Below are positions 1 through 8,794 of a stretch of DNA of 64,000 nt, one piece after another (the first letter of the stretch is position 1; each line of letters begins with the position of its first letter). The DNA lies in the NCBI RefSeq assembly GCF_014203355.1, contig NZ_JACHIR010000001.1, positions 8,310,038 through 8,374,037 on the forward strand, in the 5' to 3' direction. A program made the translations under genes and the position numbers. The notes under the pieces were generated by a model. That model searched no databases. It was not told the origin of the DNA and saw nothing but the letters and a program-made list of their open reading frames with translations. The DNA is from Kutzneria kofuensis. GTDB lineage: Bacteria > Actinomycetota > Actinomycetes > Mycobacteriales > Pseudonocardiaceae.

Positions 1-1347
1 GGCCAACCGGACCAGGTCCACAGCGCGCCGCGCCAGATCGCTCAGGTCCACCGGTGCACGCATCTCCACCTGGAGCATCGTCGTTTCCTCGCCGTCCCAG
101 ACGGGACCGATCTCGTAGACCTTGTCCATGCCGCCGACCACGGCGAGCTGGTGGTGCAGCTGCGCGGACCGCCGGCGGGCCAGCCCCTCCGTGACGAGGT
201 CGGCGGGCACCAGGCACGGTGTCTGGATCTCGGCGAACCCCTCCGCCGCCAGCTGGTCTCGCCAGTGCGTCAGGACACGTGCGCGGTGCGCCAGCAGCCC
301 GGGGTCGTCTGGTGGTCGCCAGCTGACGACGGGTGGTGGTGCGGTCAGCGCCGTGATGACCTCCTCGGTCCACTCGCCGACGATCCGGCGCGCCTTGTTC
401 ACCGACTGCTTGCGTGCGGACAGGTTGCTGGCGGCGTCCTCGGACAGGTGGTCGATGCCGACGACCTCTGCGGTCGTCGTGGCGTCGAGCTGCCGGGTGA
501 TCGACGGCGAGGACATGTCGATCAGCAGGTGCCGCTCGGTCAGGTGGCCGAACAGCTTGCCCGCGTACGCCACCGTCTCCGGAGTGTTGGTCAGGCACAG
601 CACGATCACGTCCGCCTCGGCGATGCGGTCGAGATCGCCCCAGTCGACCTCGCGCGCGGCCCCGGCCTTGCCGGGCGTCCGGTTGCACGCGAACACCTCG
701 TGGGCGGTCTCCTTGCCGAGGATCTCGGCGATCAGCCGACCCGTGCGGCCGAGCCCGACCACGGCGACGGACCGGGCCGACGTGACCCGGGCGATGCGTG
801 AGCAGGCGACCCGCTCCAGGGAGACGTTGCCCTGTTGCAGCGAGGTGGTGGTGCGGACCGCGTGCAGCAGCGGACGCAGCCGGCGCGCGAGGAGGGTGAA
901 CGCGGAGTCCTGTCGTCCGGCCGTGCGGGCCTCGGCGAGGCCGGCGACGACCTGGGCGTAGACCTGGGAATCGCCCAGCACCACGCTGTGCAGGCCGACC
1001 GCGACCTCGCCGAGGAACTCGACGGCCTTGGCCCCGCAGTGGTGTTCGACCCGCGGCAGGTGCGGGCCGAGTCCGGGCGCGAGATCGAGCCACCGTCGCA
1101 GCAGCAGATCGCGGGCGAAATGCCGGTCGGTCGGCACGGCGAAGGTCGCCGCCACCATGATCGCGTTGCACTTGTCGATCACCGCGAGGTCGTCGACTGG
1201 GGCGCCGAGTCCACGGCGGAACAGTTCCGAACGGGACGTCTCGTTCCCGGCCGAGATGTGCGCGGCGGCCAGCTGGTCGAGCGCGTCCCGGTTCAGCTTG
1301 CGATGTTCCAGGGCCACGACCTGGAAGCGCGTGCCCGACTCCCCCAT
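1..1347 (-). CDS. Glutamyl-tRNA-reductase-like / class II aaRS-like fusion (partial)
   Basis: The reading frame is open for 449 codons and runs off the left edge, so the C-terminus is missing. Residues 1-330 resemble glutamyl-tRNA reductase (HemA): an N-terminal catalytic region with the conserved cysteine (about C60, in VIDKCN), the GLHSVVLGDSQV stretch (about 120-131), and an NAD(P)-binding domain with VAVVGLGRTG (about 194-203) and CNRT. The usual TCNR motif reads KCNA, so the Cys-Asn are kept but the Arg is lost. From about residue 345 the sequence resembles class IIb aminoacyl-tRNA synthetases (Asp/Asn/Lys type): RARVLTHWRDQL, GFAEIQTPCLV, QLAVVGGMDKVYEIGPVW. At motif 2 the usual RAE is DGE and the following loop is missing. 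HemA reduces glutamyl-tRNA to glutamate-1-semialdehyde. The fusion and its position beside an NRPS cluster suggest a specialised tRNA-dependent step rather than haem synthesis (inference). An upstream in-frame ATG at 1389 is possible, but 1347 fits the family N-terminus better. Confidence 0.75.
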   Translation of the reverse strand, partial: MGESGTRFQVVALEHRKLNRDALDQLAAAHISAGNETSRSELFRRGLGAPVDDLAVIDKCNAIMVAATFAVPTDRHFARDLLLRRWLDLAPGLGPHLPRVEHHCGAKAVEFLGEVAVGLHSVVLGDSQVYAQVVAGLAEARTAGRQDSAFTLLARRLRPLLHAVRTTTSLQQGNVSLERVACSRIARVTSARSVAVVGLGRTGRLIAEILGKETAHEVFACNRTPGKAGAAREVDWGDLDRIAEADVIVLCLTNTPETVAYAGKLFGHLTERHLLIDMSSPSITRQLDATTTAEVVGIDHLSEDAASNLSARKQSVNKARRIVGEWTEEVITALTAPPPVVSWRPPDDPGLLAHRARVLTHWRDQLAAEGFAEIQTPCLVPADLVTEGLARRRSAQLHHQLAVVGGMDKVYEIGPVWDGEETTMLQVEMRAPVDLSDLARRAVDLVRLA

Positions 1348-1504
1348 AAACCGCCCCCCGGCAACTCCCGCCGCATGGGCGGGCGACATCCTCGAATCAG
1401 GAAAGATGTTGGCGGACAACCAGCCTGCCCGCATGGCCCCTCGGCGAGTCTAACGCAGACCGTTCCGCCGTCAAGGCCGCGCAATCCGTTGCTCGGCCAG
1501 GGAT

Positions 1505-2845
1505 CTAGACCCGCGCGGCGAGCCGGTTGCGGACGTGCAACGTGGTCGGCGAGCCGCCGCCGTCGAAGCCGCCGAACACCACGAAACCCGAGTGGTAGGC
1601 GAACCTGTGATCGTCCAGCTGGCGCAGCGGCGCGGGCGCCTGCACCGGCTCCTCGAGGTGATAGACGTTGTCGGCCAACAACTTCAGGCCGTCCGTCCCA
1701 TGTGGCTCGACCCGGTACGAGTGGTAGAGGTCGTGGGTGTACGTCCCGGCGTACTTGGCGATGTCCCGGTCTCCGGACGGCCCCGGCTCGGCGTGGCCGG
1801 GGACCGTGAGCCCGTAGAGCCGGTCGAGCATCGCCTGGGACAGGTCGATGCAGACGTGTTCGCCCGCCTCGGAGTTGACCAGTGCCGCGTAGCCGACACC
1901 GGTGTCCACGTCCATGGCGATACTGCCGCTGGTGCCGCGGCCGAACGACTGGTGGAGCAGTAGGTCACGCCCACCCCATGTGGCTAGTTGCCAGCCGAGC
2001 CCCTGACTCATGCCGGGCGCGAACGCCGCGTGGATGGGACGCTGGGCGCGGGTGGCCTGCACGCGGCTGGTCTCGCTGAACACGGGCTGGGTGGCGTCGA
2101 CCGCTCCCCGTCGGGTGTACAGGGCCGCGAGTCGCACAAGATCCGTTGTGCTGGCGAACATCCCGGCCGTCGCGGCGAGCCCGACCGGGCACGGGTCGGT
2201 GACCGGCACGACCGTGGCACTGTCCTCATCGAACCGATGCCCGATGCCGACGTGCCGGGCCAGCGCGCGTTCCGTGGTGGTGCACGCGCCGGTCATGCCC
2301 AGCGGGTCGAGAACACCGTACTGTACGGCGGTCTCCCACGGCATGCCCGTGACATGTTCGATCACCGCGCCCAGCACGATGAAGGCCGTGGTGCTGTAGC
2401 TGTGTTGCGTGCCCGGCCGGAACAGCAGCGGCGCGCGCAGGATGTGCCCGGTCAGCTCGGCCGCCGGCCGGTGCAGGTTGTCGTTCGCCTCGGGCGGCAG
2501 GTCGGCCAGGCCGCTCTGGTGCGACAGCAGGTGCCGCACCGTCAACCCGGCCGGCGCCGCGCAGTCGGCGGGCAGGTGGTCACGGATCTCGTCGTCGAGA
2601 CCGAGCCGGCCCAGGTCGCACAGCTGGAGCACCAGAGCGGTGGTCACCAGCTTGGTGTGCGACTCGATCCGGAACACGGTCTCCGGCCCGACCGGCACCG
2701 GCGCGACGACCGAGGTGACCCCGGTGGTCCAGGTGGTGATCCCGTGTTCGTCGAGAACACTCAGCGAGCCGCCGACCGCCTGGCGGTCGGTCACCATCTC
2801 GACGAAAAGTGCCTCGATTTCGGCCTGTTCCTGCGGTGATGGCAT
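1505..2845 (-). CDS. Serine beta-lactamase/DD-peptidase-family hydrolase
   Basis: A 446-residue protein of the class C beta-lactamase / penicillin-binding-protein-like esterase family. The nucleophile motif SxxK is seen as SHTK at about residues 60-64. It is followed by the family's YST element (HSYSTTAFIVLG) and by a HQSFGRGTSG stretch where the third active-site motif normally falls. No signal peptide is evident at the chosen start, so a cytoplasmic hydrolase or esterase is more likely than a periplasmic lactamase. The frame stays open far upstream, but that extension overlaps the divergent NRPS gene. The start at 2845 (MPSPQEQ) is chosen because AAAGGGAAA precedes it and homology begins there. 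It lies upstream of the tRNA-reductase-like gene on the same strand and could be co-transcribed with it. A role in product release, maturation or self-resistance is inference. Confidence 0.85.
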   Translation of the reverse strand: MPSPQEQAEIEALFVEMVTDRQAVGGSLSVLDEHGITTWTTGVTSVVAPVPVGPETVFRIESHTKLVTTALVLQLCDLGRLGLDDEIRDHLPADCAAPAGLTVRHLLSHQSGLADLPPEANDNLHRPAAELTGHILRAPLLFRPGTQHSYSTTAFIVLGAVIEHVTGMPWETAVQYGVLDPLGMTGACTTTERALARHVGIGHRFDEDSATVVPVTDPCPVGLAATAGMFASTTDLVRLAALYTRRGAVDATQPVFSETSRVQATRAQRPIHAAFAPGMSQGLGWQLATWGGRDLLLHQSFGRGTSGSIAMDVDTGVGYAALVNSEAGEHVCIDLSQAMLDRLYGLTVPGHAEPGPSGDRDIAKYAGTYTHDLYHSYRVEPHGTDGLKLLADNVYHLEEPVQAPAPLRQLDDHRFAYHSGFVVFGGFDGGGSPTTLHVRNRLAARV

Positions 2846-2871
2846 CGGTTTCCCTTTGTTGCCAGAGAGGT

Positions 2872-2896
2872 TTCGGGCAGTGTACGCTCGCCCGAA
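2872..2896. promoter_or_regulatory. Inverted repeat with N11 spacer, StrR-type operator candidate
   Basis: In the divergent promoter between the hydrolase (start 2845) and the first NRPS (start 3053), TTCGGGC (2872-2878) and GCCCGAA (2890-2896) form a perfect inverted repeat separated by exactly 11 bp. StrR-family activators bind half-sites of the type GTTCGACTG-N11-CAGTCGAAC, and a StrR/ParB-like regulator is encoded at 7742. The link is inferred. Confidence 0.6.
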
Positions 2897-3052
2897 CCTG
2901 GCCACCGGCACTTTGGGAAAGCCGACCCGGTCGAGACGCTGCCACAAGGGGGGAACCATGTGGAGTAGTTCTGTTCGTGCTGCTCGAAGATTGTTCGGGG
3001 GCGATTCGTCCGCATCGGGCGGTGGACCGATCGCGCTCTGGGAGGCGCCCCT

Positions 3053-6000
3053 GTGAGCGGGGCTCGCATTCTGCCGAGTTCGCTCGCGCAGCAGCGTTTG
3101 TGGGTACTGAACCGGCTTGAGCCTCGCGATGCCGCCGACGTCGTGGTCTCGGTCTGGGAGACCGACGCCCCGCTCGACGTCGACGGGCTGGCCGCTGCGG
3201 CCCGTGACCTCGCCCGTGACCACGAGGTGTTGCGTACGGTGCTGCGGTCGGTGGACGGTCATGTCCGGCAGCTCGTGCTGGACCCGGCGCCGGACGTGGT
3301 GATCATCTCCCGCCCGGCGCGGTCGGTCGACGACGCCGTCGCCGTCGAGCTCGACGACGGATTCGATGTCGAATCGGGCCCGCTGTGGCGAATCTCCCTG
3401 GCACGGTTGGACGGTGATCGTCTGCTGTTCGTCGTGGCGATGCACGCGGCGATCGCCGACCAGCGGTCGGCCGACCTCGTCGCACGGCAGCTGATCGAGC
3501 CGAGGTCTTTGTCCGGTGTGGAAACCTCGACGTCACAGTCGATCTCCCCGGCCGAGTTCCTGGACCTCGTCCGGCGGCAGGGCGATGCCGACGAGGCGGC
3601 CGTCGAACTCCTCGAACACTGGCGATCACTTGTCACGAGCCGGCCGCCGGTGATCGACCTGCCGAGTGACCTGCCTCGGCCCAAGCTGCCGGTGCACCGC
3701 ACGCGGCGAATTCCCTTGGCAGTGGACGAGGCCCGGCTGGCGCAGCTCGACGCGCTCGCGACCTCGTGCGACACGACCGTCGACGTCGTCCTGCTCACCG
3801 CCTGTGCTCTGACCATCCGGGCGTTCAGCCAGCGGGACGAGTTCGTGCTCGGAGTCTGGCACGATCACCGGCGCGACGGCGCCGGGCGCGCCCTGGGCCC
3901 GTTCACCGACATCCGGCCGGTCGCTGTGGACCTGTCCGATGTGCCGTGCGTCCGGGACCACGTCACGCAGCTGCGAGATCAGACCAGGGACCAGATGACC
4001 GTCCCCTTCGGACGCTTGGTGGAGGAGCTCGGCGTCGCCCGTGACCCGGGGCGGCATCCGCTGGTGCAGGTGGCGTTTTCCTATCTGGACAGAACCGCCG
4101 CGCAGCGGTGCGCGCCGGTGTCGACAAAGGTCGGTGCGAGCCGGCTCGACCTCGAGTTCCTCGTCGAACGCTGCGCCGACGGTCCGCGGGCCCTGTTGTC
4201 GTACGCGACCGATGTCTTCGACGCCGGCACCATGACCGCGATGGCGCGGACCTTCGACCTTCTAACAGCCGCTCTTGCCGGCTCGGCCGAGTCCGAATTG
4301 TCCTACGTGGACGATGAACACTCCGCGGCCGGTGCCGCTGCCACTCCGAGCGCCGCGGCCGGACACACGACCGTCGTGCACCTGGTGGACGAACAGGCAC
4401 GGAATGCCCCCGACACGGTGGCTTTCGTGCACGGCACGGTCACCTGGACCTACCGTCAGCTCGTCGAACGATCCGAAGCGCTGGCTGACGCCCTGATCGA
4501 CGCCGGTGTCGGCGACGGGGACATGGTCGTCGTGCACGGCCACCGGCGGCCGGACCTCATCGCCGGCTACCTGGCTGTGCTCCGGATCGGTGCGGCGTAC
4601 GTGCCGATCGGGCCGGACATGCCGAGCGCCCGGCTGGCCGGGATCCTGGCCGACGCCGGGCCCAAGGTGGTGCTCACCGACCAGCCGGACGTCCCCGACG
4701 GTGCGTGGCGCTGCCTGCCGCTGGACGCCGAGGCCGCGACCCCGGCGCCCGGGAACCGGTCACGCCCGGGTGAGGTGGCCTATGTGTGCTACACCTCGGG
4801 GTCCACCGGCAAGCCCAAGGGCGTGGCGATCGAGCACGCGGCCCTCAGCCATTTCGTCGCCTGGTACCTGGACGAGTACCGGCTCGGCCCGTCCGATGTG
4901 GTCAGCTGGGCGACCGGCATCGGGTTCGACGCCTCCGTCGGCGACATCTGGCCGTCACTGGTCGCCGGGGCGACCATCGTGCTGCCCGAGGACGAGTTGC
5001 TGCGGTTGCAGCCGGAGGCGTTCGCCCGCTGGCTGGACGACGCCGGCGTGACGGTGTGCTTCCTGCCCTCCCCGCTGGCCGAGGCGTTCCTGGACAACAC
5101 CGACCCGGAGCAGGTGCCGCGGCTGCGCTTCTTGCTGACCGGCGGTGACAGGTTCAACCGCCGGCCCTCGCCCGCGGCCTCGTACCGCGTGGTCAACCAG
5201 TACGGACCGACCGAGAGCACGGTCTGGTCGACCTTCAGCGTGGTGTCCGCCTCCGGTGACGGCGCGCCGACGATCGGAACGCCGATCCCGAACGTCACGG
5301 CCTACGTGCTCGACGGGCGGCGGCGGGTGCTGCCACGAGGCGCCTTCGGCGAGCTCTACCTCGGCGGGCCGCAGGTCGCGCGGGGGTACCTGAACCGGCC
5401 GGAACTCTCGGCCGAACGCTTCGTGCCGGACCCGTTCGCCGCGCAGCCGGACGCGCGCATGTACCGCACCGGGGACATCGTGCGCTGGACGGCGGCCGGC
5501 GAGCTGCAGTTCCTCGGTCGGTCGGACGGGCAGGTCAAGATTCGGGGCGTGCGGATCGAGCCGGCCGAGATCGAGGCCGTGCTGCTGAGTCATCCCGCGG
5601 TACGGGAGGCGGCCGTGGTCGCGCGCCCGGGTCGGACCGGGCAGCTCGAACTCGTGGCCCACTTGGTCCCGGGCGTGCACGGGGTGGCAACCGCCGACCT
5701 GGCAGCGCTGGTCAAGCAGTGTCTTCCCCAGGCGTTCTGGCCATCGGCGTACCTGCTCACCGACCGCTTCCCGCTCAGCGCCAACGGCAAGCTCGACCGA
5801 ACCGCGCTTGCTGCTCGACCTCTGCCGGATGAGGCGCTACCCGGTTCGACACGTCCACCCGAGGGGCCGGTCGAGGAACTCGTCGCTCGCGTGTGGACGA
5901 AGGTGCTCAACCGGGACCGGATCGGCGCCGAGGACAACTTCTTCGCCCTCGGCGGCGATTCGCTGCTGGCGATCCAGGTGGTGTCCCAACTGGCTGCCGA

Positions 6001-7090
6001 CGGCATGCGCGTGCGGCTGATCGACGTGTTCGACCAGCCGACGGTCGCCGAACTCGCCGCTGTGGTCGGCCGCGATGAGGCCGTCGCGGTGACACCGGTG
6101 ATGCGTGCTACGGGCGCGGCGCTCGCCGTGGGCGCGCCGGTGGGCGGTCGGGTGCACGTCGTCCAGGTGCCTGACGGCATCGACACGAACGAGATCGTGA
6201 ACGAGGCGCGGCGAGTGGCTTCCCGGCATGACGGGTTGCGTCTCCGGTTCGACCCCGACGGGCCGTCCGCGACTCTGTGCGGCGATGGCGTCGTGCACGT
6301 CGAGGCGTGCGACGACGAGACGACCACAGTGGACGAGCACGCCGCCCGGCTCGGGGCCATGACAACCCGTTTCGACGGCCCGGTGCTGGCGATCGTGCAC
6401 ATGCGTGCCGCGAGCCAACTGGTCATCGCCGCTCATCCGCTGTGCGTCGATCCGGAGTCCTGGCCCGTGTTGCTCGCGGAGCTCGCGGGTGGAACTCCTG
6501 GTGCCGGCACGGGAAAACCGTGGTTGGCCGCTGCCAACGAGGCCTACCGCACCACCACGGTCGAGCTGCTCGTCGCCGCCGCGGTGCTGGCGGTCGGCGA
6601 ACGTCATGGCTGGTCCGACATCACGGTGGAGGTCGACAGCGACGGCCGCACGGATGGGGTCCCAGCGGTCGGACTGCACACCGCACGACGGCGTGTCGCG
6701 CTCAGCGTGGCCTCCGATGTCGCCGGCGTGATCACGGAGGCCAAGAACGCACTGCGGTCGCCCGAGAGTGGGGAACGCGCGGCCGGCGCACATACCCTGC
6801 GCCTGACCTACCACGATCCGCAGTGGGCGGACCTGCCGGCCGGGTGGCGGCGCATCCGGGAGATACGCCTGCCCACAGCGCAGGCCCACGACCTGGAGGT
6901 CGAGGTGACACCCGGTGAACCGAGTCCGGGTGTCGTGGCCTCGGATCGCTTCGAGGACGCCTTTCGGACGGCGTTGACGGCCGTGCTGGACCACTGCTCG
7001 AGTGTCCGCCCTGGTCAGTTCACCGCATCGGACTTCCCGCTTTTCAGCCTGGTCAAGCCGAAGGTGGCGGAACCGCGTCGATCACGCTGA
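3053..7090 (+). CDS. NRPS: C(divergent)-A-T-epimerase-like
   Basis: A 1345-residue nonribosomal peptide synthetase starting at GTG 3053 behind GGAGGC. The domain order is condensation (about 1-430), adenylation (about 440-920), thiolation (about 935-1010) and a short epimerisation-type domain (about 1020-1345). The C-domain HHxxxDG motif is altered to MHAAIADQ (about 129-136), which keeps the second His and the Asp. The A domain is intact: YTSGSTGKPKG near 576, YGPTES, YRTGD, and LSANGKLDR with the A10 lysine. My reading of its specificity residues is D-A-G-F-L-G-Q-V-W, a hydrophobic pocket without a firm substrate call. The carrier site is LGGDS near 966, as usual before an epimerase. The last domain has AHPLCVDPESW near 1126, matching the epimerase HHLVVDGVSW signature with the first His replaced, and ends in the epimerase-like SDFPL. 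The domain is about 100 residues short, so activity is uncertain. Confidence 0.93.
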   Translation: MSGARILPSSLAQQRLWVLNRLEPRDAADVVVSVWETDAPLDVDGLAAAARDLARDHEVLRTVLRSVDGHVRQLVLDPAPDVVIISRPARSVDDAVAVELDDGFDVESGPLWRISLARLDGDRLLFVVAMHAAIADQRSADLVARQLIEPRSLSGVETSTSQSISPAEFLDLVRRQGDADEAAVELLEHWRSLVTSRPPVIDLPSDLPRPKLPVHRTRRIPLAVDEARLAQLDALATSCDTTVDVVLLTACALTIRAFSQRDEFVLGVWHDHRRDGAGRALGPFTDIRPVAVDLSDVPCVRDHVTQLRDQTRDQMTVPFGRLVEELGVARDPGRHPLVQVAFSYLDRTAAQRCAPVSTKVGASRLDLEFLVERCADGPRALLSYATDVFDAGTMTAMARTFDLLTAALAGSAESELSYVDDEHSAAGAAATPSAAAGHTTVVHLVDEQARNAPDTVAFVHGTVTWTYRQLVERSEALADALIDAGVGDGDMVVVHGHRRPDLIAGYLAVLRIGAAYVPIGPDMPSARLAGILADAGPKVVLTDQPDVPDGAWRCLPLDAEAATPAPGNRSRPGEVAYVCYTSGSTGKPKGVAIEHAALSHFVAWYLDEYRLGPSDVVSWATGIGFDASVGDIWPSLVAGATIVLPEDELLRLQPEAFARWLDDAGVTVCFLPSPLAEAFLDNTDPEQVPRLRFLLTGGDRFNRRPSPAASYRVVNQYGPTESTVWSTFSVVSASGDGAPTIGTPIPNVTAYVLDGRRRVLPRGAFGELYLGGPQVARGYLNRPELSAERFVPDPFAAQPDARMYRTGDIVRWTAAGELQFLGRSDGQVKIRGVRIEPAEIEAVLLSHPAVREAAVVARPGRTGQLELVAHLVPGVHGVATADLAALVKQCLPQAFWPSAYLLTDRFPLSANGKLDRTALAARPLPDEALPGSTRPPEGPVEELVARVWTKVLNRDRIGAEDNFFALGGDSLLAIQVVSQLAADGMRVRLIDVFDQPTVAELAAVVGRDEAVAVTPVMRATGAALAVGAPVGGRVHVVQVPDGIDTNEIVNEARRVASRHDGLRLRFDPDGPSATLCGDGVVHVEACDDETTTVDEHAARLGAMTTRFDGPVLAIVHMRAASQLVIAAHPLCVDPESWPVLLAELAGGTPGAGTGKPWLAAANEAYRTTTVELLVAAAVLAVGERHGWSDITVEVDSDGRTDGVPAVGLHTARRRVALSVASDVAGVITEAKNALRSPESGERAAGAHTLRLTYHDPQWADLPAGWRRIREIRLPTAQAHDLEVEVTPGEPSPGVVASDRFEDAFRTALTAVLDHCSSVRPGQFTASDFPLFSLVKPKVAEPRRSR

Positions 7091-7222
7091 TCGGTTCGGG
7101 TCACCGGCTGTACGAATTGTCCCGTTCGGCGCATGGTTGATCGTTTCCGGCGGATCGAATCGCTGGTTTTCCACTGGTTCGCGGCCCGCCGGAGGCATCG
7201 GCGCGCGCGGCAAGATCATAAC

Positions 7223-7248
7223 TGCGCACGTCGGTGGTGTCGTGCGCG
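7223..7248. repeat. Inverted repeat downstream of first NRPS
   Basis: TGCGCACG (7223-7230) and CGTGCGCG (7241-7248) pair over at least 7 bp around a 10-bp spacer. It has no T-tract, so it could be a weak terminator for the NRPS transcript or a protein-binding site for the next promoter. Confidence 0.4.
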
Positions 7249-7415
7249 CATCGATGTGAGCTGGGTGTTCGGCCACGGAGCTGAGCACTGCTCGTGATCA
7301 TGCTCGCCGCCGGCGGTCACGGTTCGATCGGCGGAAATCGCTTCACCACCGAGACAGCAACGGGTCGGCCTGTTATGGTCGAGCCATCGCTGTCACGGAT
7401 TTTCGGGGGGCAACA

Positions 7416-7490
7416 ATGAACGCGGTTGGTTTGATCTGTTCGTCGCGCATGATCGTGACAGGTTCCGCCTTGCTGGGCGTCGCTGAATAG
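7416..7490 (+). CDS. Possible 24-residue peptide gene
   Basis: ATG at 7416 follows a GGGGGG run by 5 bases, and the frame stays open for 24 codons to TAG at 7488-7490. The product begins MNAVGLICSS, is mostly hydrophobic and has no recognisable family. It lies about 250 bp ahead of the activator gene and could be a leader peptide or chance. The good ribosome binding site is the only support. Confidence 0.3.
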   Translation: MNAVGLICSSRMIVTGSALLGVAE

Positions 7491-7502
7491 CCGGCTCAGC
7501 GC

Positions 7503-7540
7503 TCAGCTAATTCCCGACCGGGTCAGTTAATTCCCGACCG
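7503..7540. repeat. 18-bp tandem direct repeat ahead of activator gene
   Basis: TCAGCTAATTCCCGACCG (7503-7520) recurs as TCAGTTAATTCCCGACCG (7523-7540), 17 of 18 identical and 20 bp apart. Two near-helical turns of spacing on one face of the DNA is typical of tandem operator sites. It sits about 200 bp upstream of the activator start. Confidence 0.6.
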
Positions 7541-7741
7541 TCGTCGGTGTACAACGTGAAACCTGTCGTGCCCGGTGCGACAACGCCCGGGGCGACGTCG
7601 AATCCTGAGCGCCGGCCCGGTGGGCTCGGCGCGGGTGTTGCCGTGATCGCCTTTTCGTGTGAGGGAACTGTGGTTCGTCCTGGCTCTGGTGCCGTTGGTG
7701 ATGTGACGGCGGAAATTCGTTGTGGTGATGAGGAAACCGCA

Positions 7742-8695
7742 ATGCCCACGTTGCGGGTGGTGCCCGATCCCGTCGTCACGACGGTGCCGATCGACACGTT
7801 GCGGCCGGGGGAGCAGGTCCGGTCGGACGGTGAGGACGAGCACCATGTCGCGATGCTGGCCGAGTGCGGCCAGCGACTGCCGCCGGTGCTGGTCGATCCG
7901 GCCACCATGAGGGTCATCGACGGGATGCATCGGCTGAGCGCGGCGAGGCTGCGCGGTGAGAGCCACGTGGACGTCGAGTTCTTCCACGGCACCAGCACGG
8001 ACGCCTTCATCGCCGCGGTGGAGCGCAACACCGTGCAGGGGCTCCCGCTGAGCCGCAAGGACCGGTTGAGCGCGGCCGCCAGGATCGTCGCTTCGCGTCC
8101 ACAGTGGTCGAATCGGGTCATTGCCGCTAAGGTCGGCCTGTCGGACAAGACGGTGGCCGCAGTGCGACAGCGTTCGTCCTCGGACATTCCGCAGACGAAC
8201 GTCCGGCTCGGCCGGGACGGCCGGGCCCGACCCGCCGACATCAGCGCCGGCCGAAAGCGCGCCGCCGAGTTCATCATGGACAACCCGCAGGCATCGCTGC
8301 GCGAGATCGCCGCGGCCGCGGGCATCGCGGTCGCCACCGCGCGGGATGTGCGGATCAAGGTCCAGGACGGCGTCGATCCGGTCGGCCGGCGGTGCGGTGG
8401 GCGACCGGCCGGCGGCGACACGCGCCGGCGAACCGACGACGCCCCGCCCGATGTCGCCGAGCTGGCAAGGGTCTTGTCCCAGCTGCGCACCGATCCGACC
8501 CTCCGCTTCACGGACGCGGGACGCATGGTTCTGCGCCTGCTGGACGCCCACCAGGTCGAGGCGCGCAACTGGCGCAGCCTGCTGGACCGGCTGCCGGCGC
8601 ACTGCGTCACCAGGCTCGCGGACGCCGCCCGAAACTGCGCGCAGACCTGGCAGTTCGTCGAGTCGTACCTGCGTGACCGCACGGTCGAGGGTTGA
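7742..8695 (+). CDS. StrR/ParB-type pathway-specific transcriptional activator
   Basis: A 317-residue protein with an N-terminal ParB/sulfiredoxin-like domain (VPIDTLRPGEQVRSDGE, then LPPVLVDPATMRVIDGMHRLSAA) followed by a helix-turn-helix (VIAAKVGLSDKTVAAVRQR) and a second HTH-like element (SLREIAAAAGIAVATARDV). This layout is that of the StrR/NovG/Bbr family, which activate antibiotic clusters by binding long inverted repeats. The frame is open from 7547, but ATG 7742 is chosen because GATGAGGAAA sits at the right distance and the conserved region begins there. It lies between two NRPS genes in the same direction. It probably acts on the divergent promoter at 2846-3052, where an N11-spaced inverted repeat is seen, and perhaps on its own promoter. 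Confidence 0.88.
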   Translation: MPTLRVVPDPVVTTVPIDTLRPGEQVRSDGEDEHHVAMLAECGQRLPPVLVDPATMRVIDGMHRLSAARLRGESHVDVEFFHGTSTDAFIAAVERNTVQGLPLSRKDRLSAAARIVASRPQWSNRVIAAKVGLSDKTVAAVRQRSSSDIPQTNVRLGRDGRARPADISAGRKRAAEFIMDNPQASLREIAAAAGIAVATARDVRIKVQDGVDPVGRRCGGRPAGGDTRRRTDDAPPDVAELARVLSQLRTDPTLRFTDAGRMVLRLLDAHQVEARNWRSLLDRLPAHCVTRLADAARNCAQTWQFVESYLRDRTVEG

Positions 8696-8794
8696 ACATC
8701 CCTTGGCACGCTGGAAATATCCGCCGCCGCGCAGTTGAATGGCGCTGCCGCAGGCGGTTGCCCGTAAGACTCCTGGGGTGACCTGTGAGGGGGC

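Larger units (their letters stand above)
7091..7741. other. Regulatory intergenic region between NRPS and activator gene
   Basis: This 651-bp stretch has no conserved coding frame that I recognise. It holds an imperfect hairpin or operator (7223-7248), a possible 24-codon gene with a strong ribosome binding site (7416-7490) and an 18-bp direct repeat (7503-7520 and 7523-7540), each listed separately. Most of it is probably the promoter region of the activator gene at 7742. Confidence 0.6.

Noticed and set aside
122-1809. Several long plus-strand reading frames over the left edge
   Set aside because: They are frame shadows of the minus-strand HemA-like/aaRS-like gene and the beta-lactamase-like gene; only the minus strand shows protein-family motifs.
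2846-3445. N-terminal extension of the beta-lactamase-like gene to 3445
   Set aside because: It overlaps the divergent NRPS gene and has no homology; the ribosome binding site and family start are at 2845.
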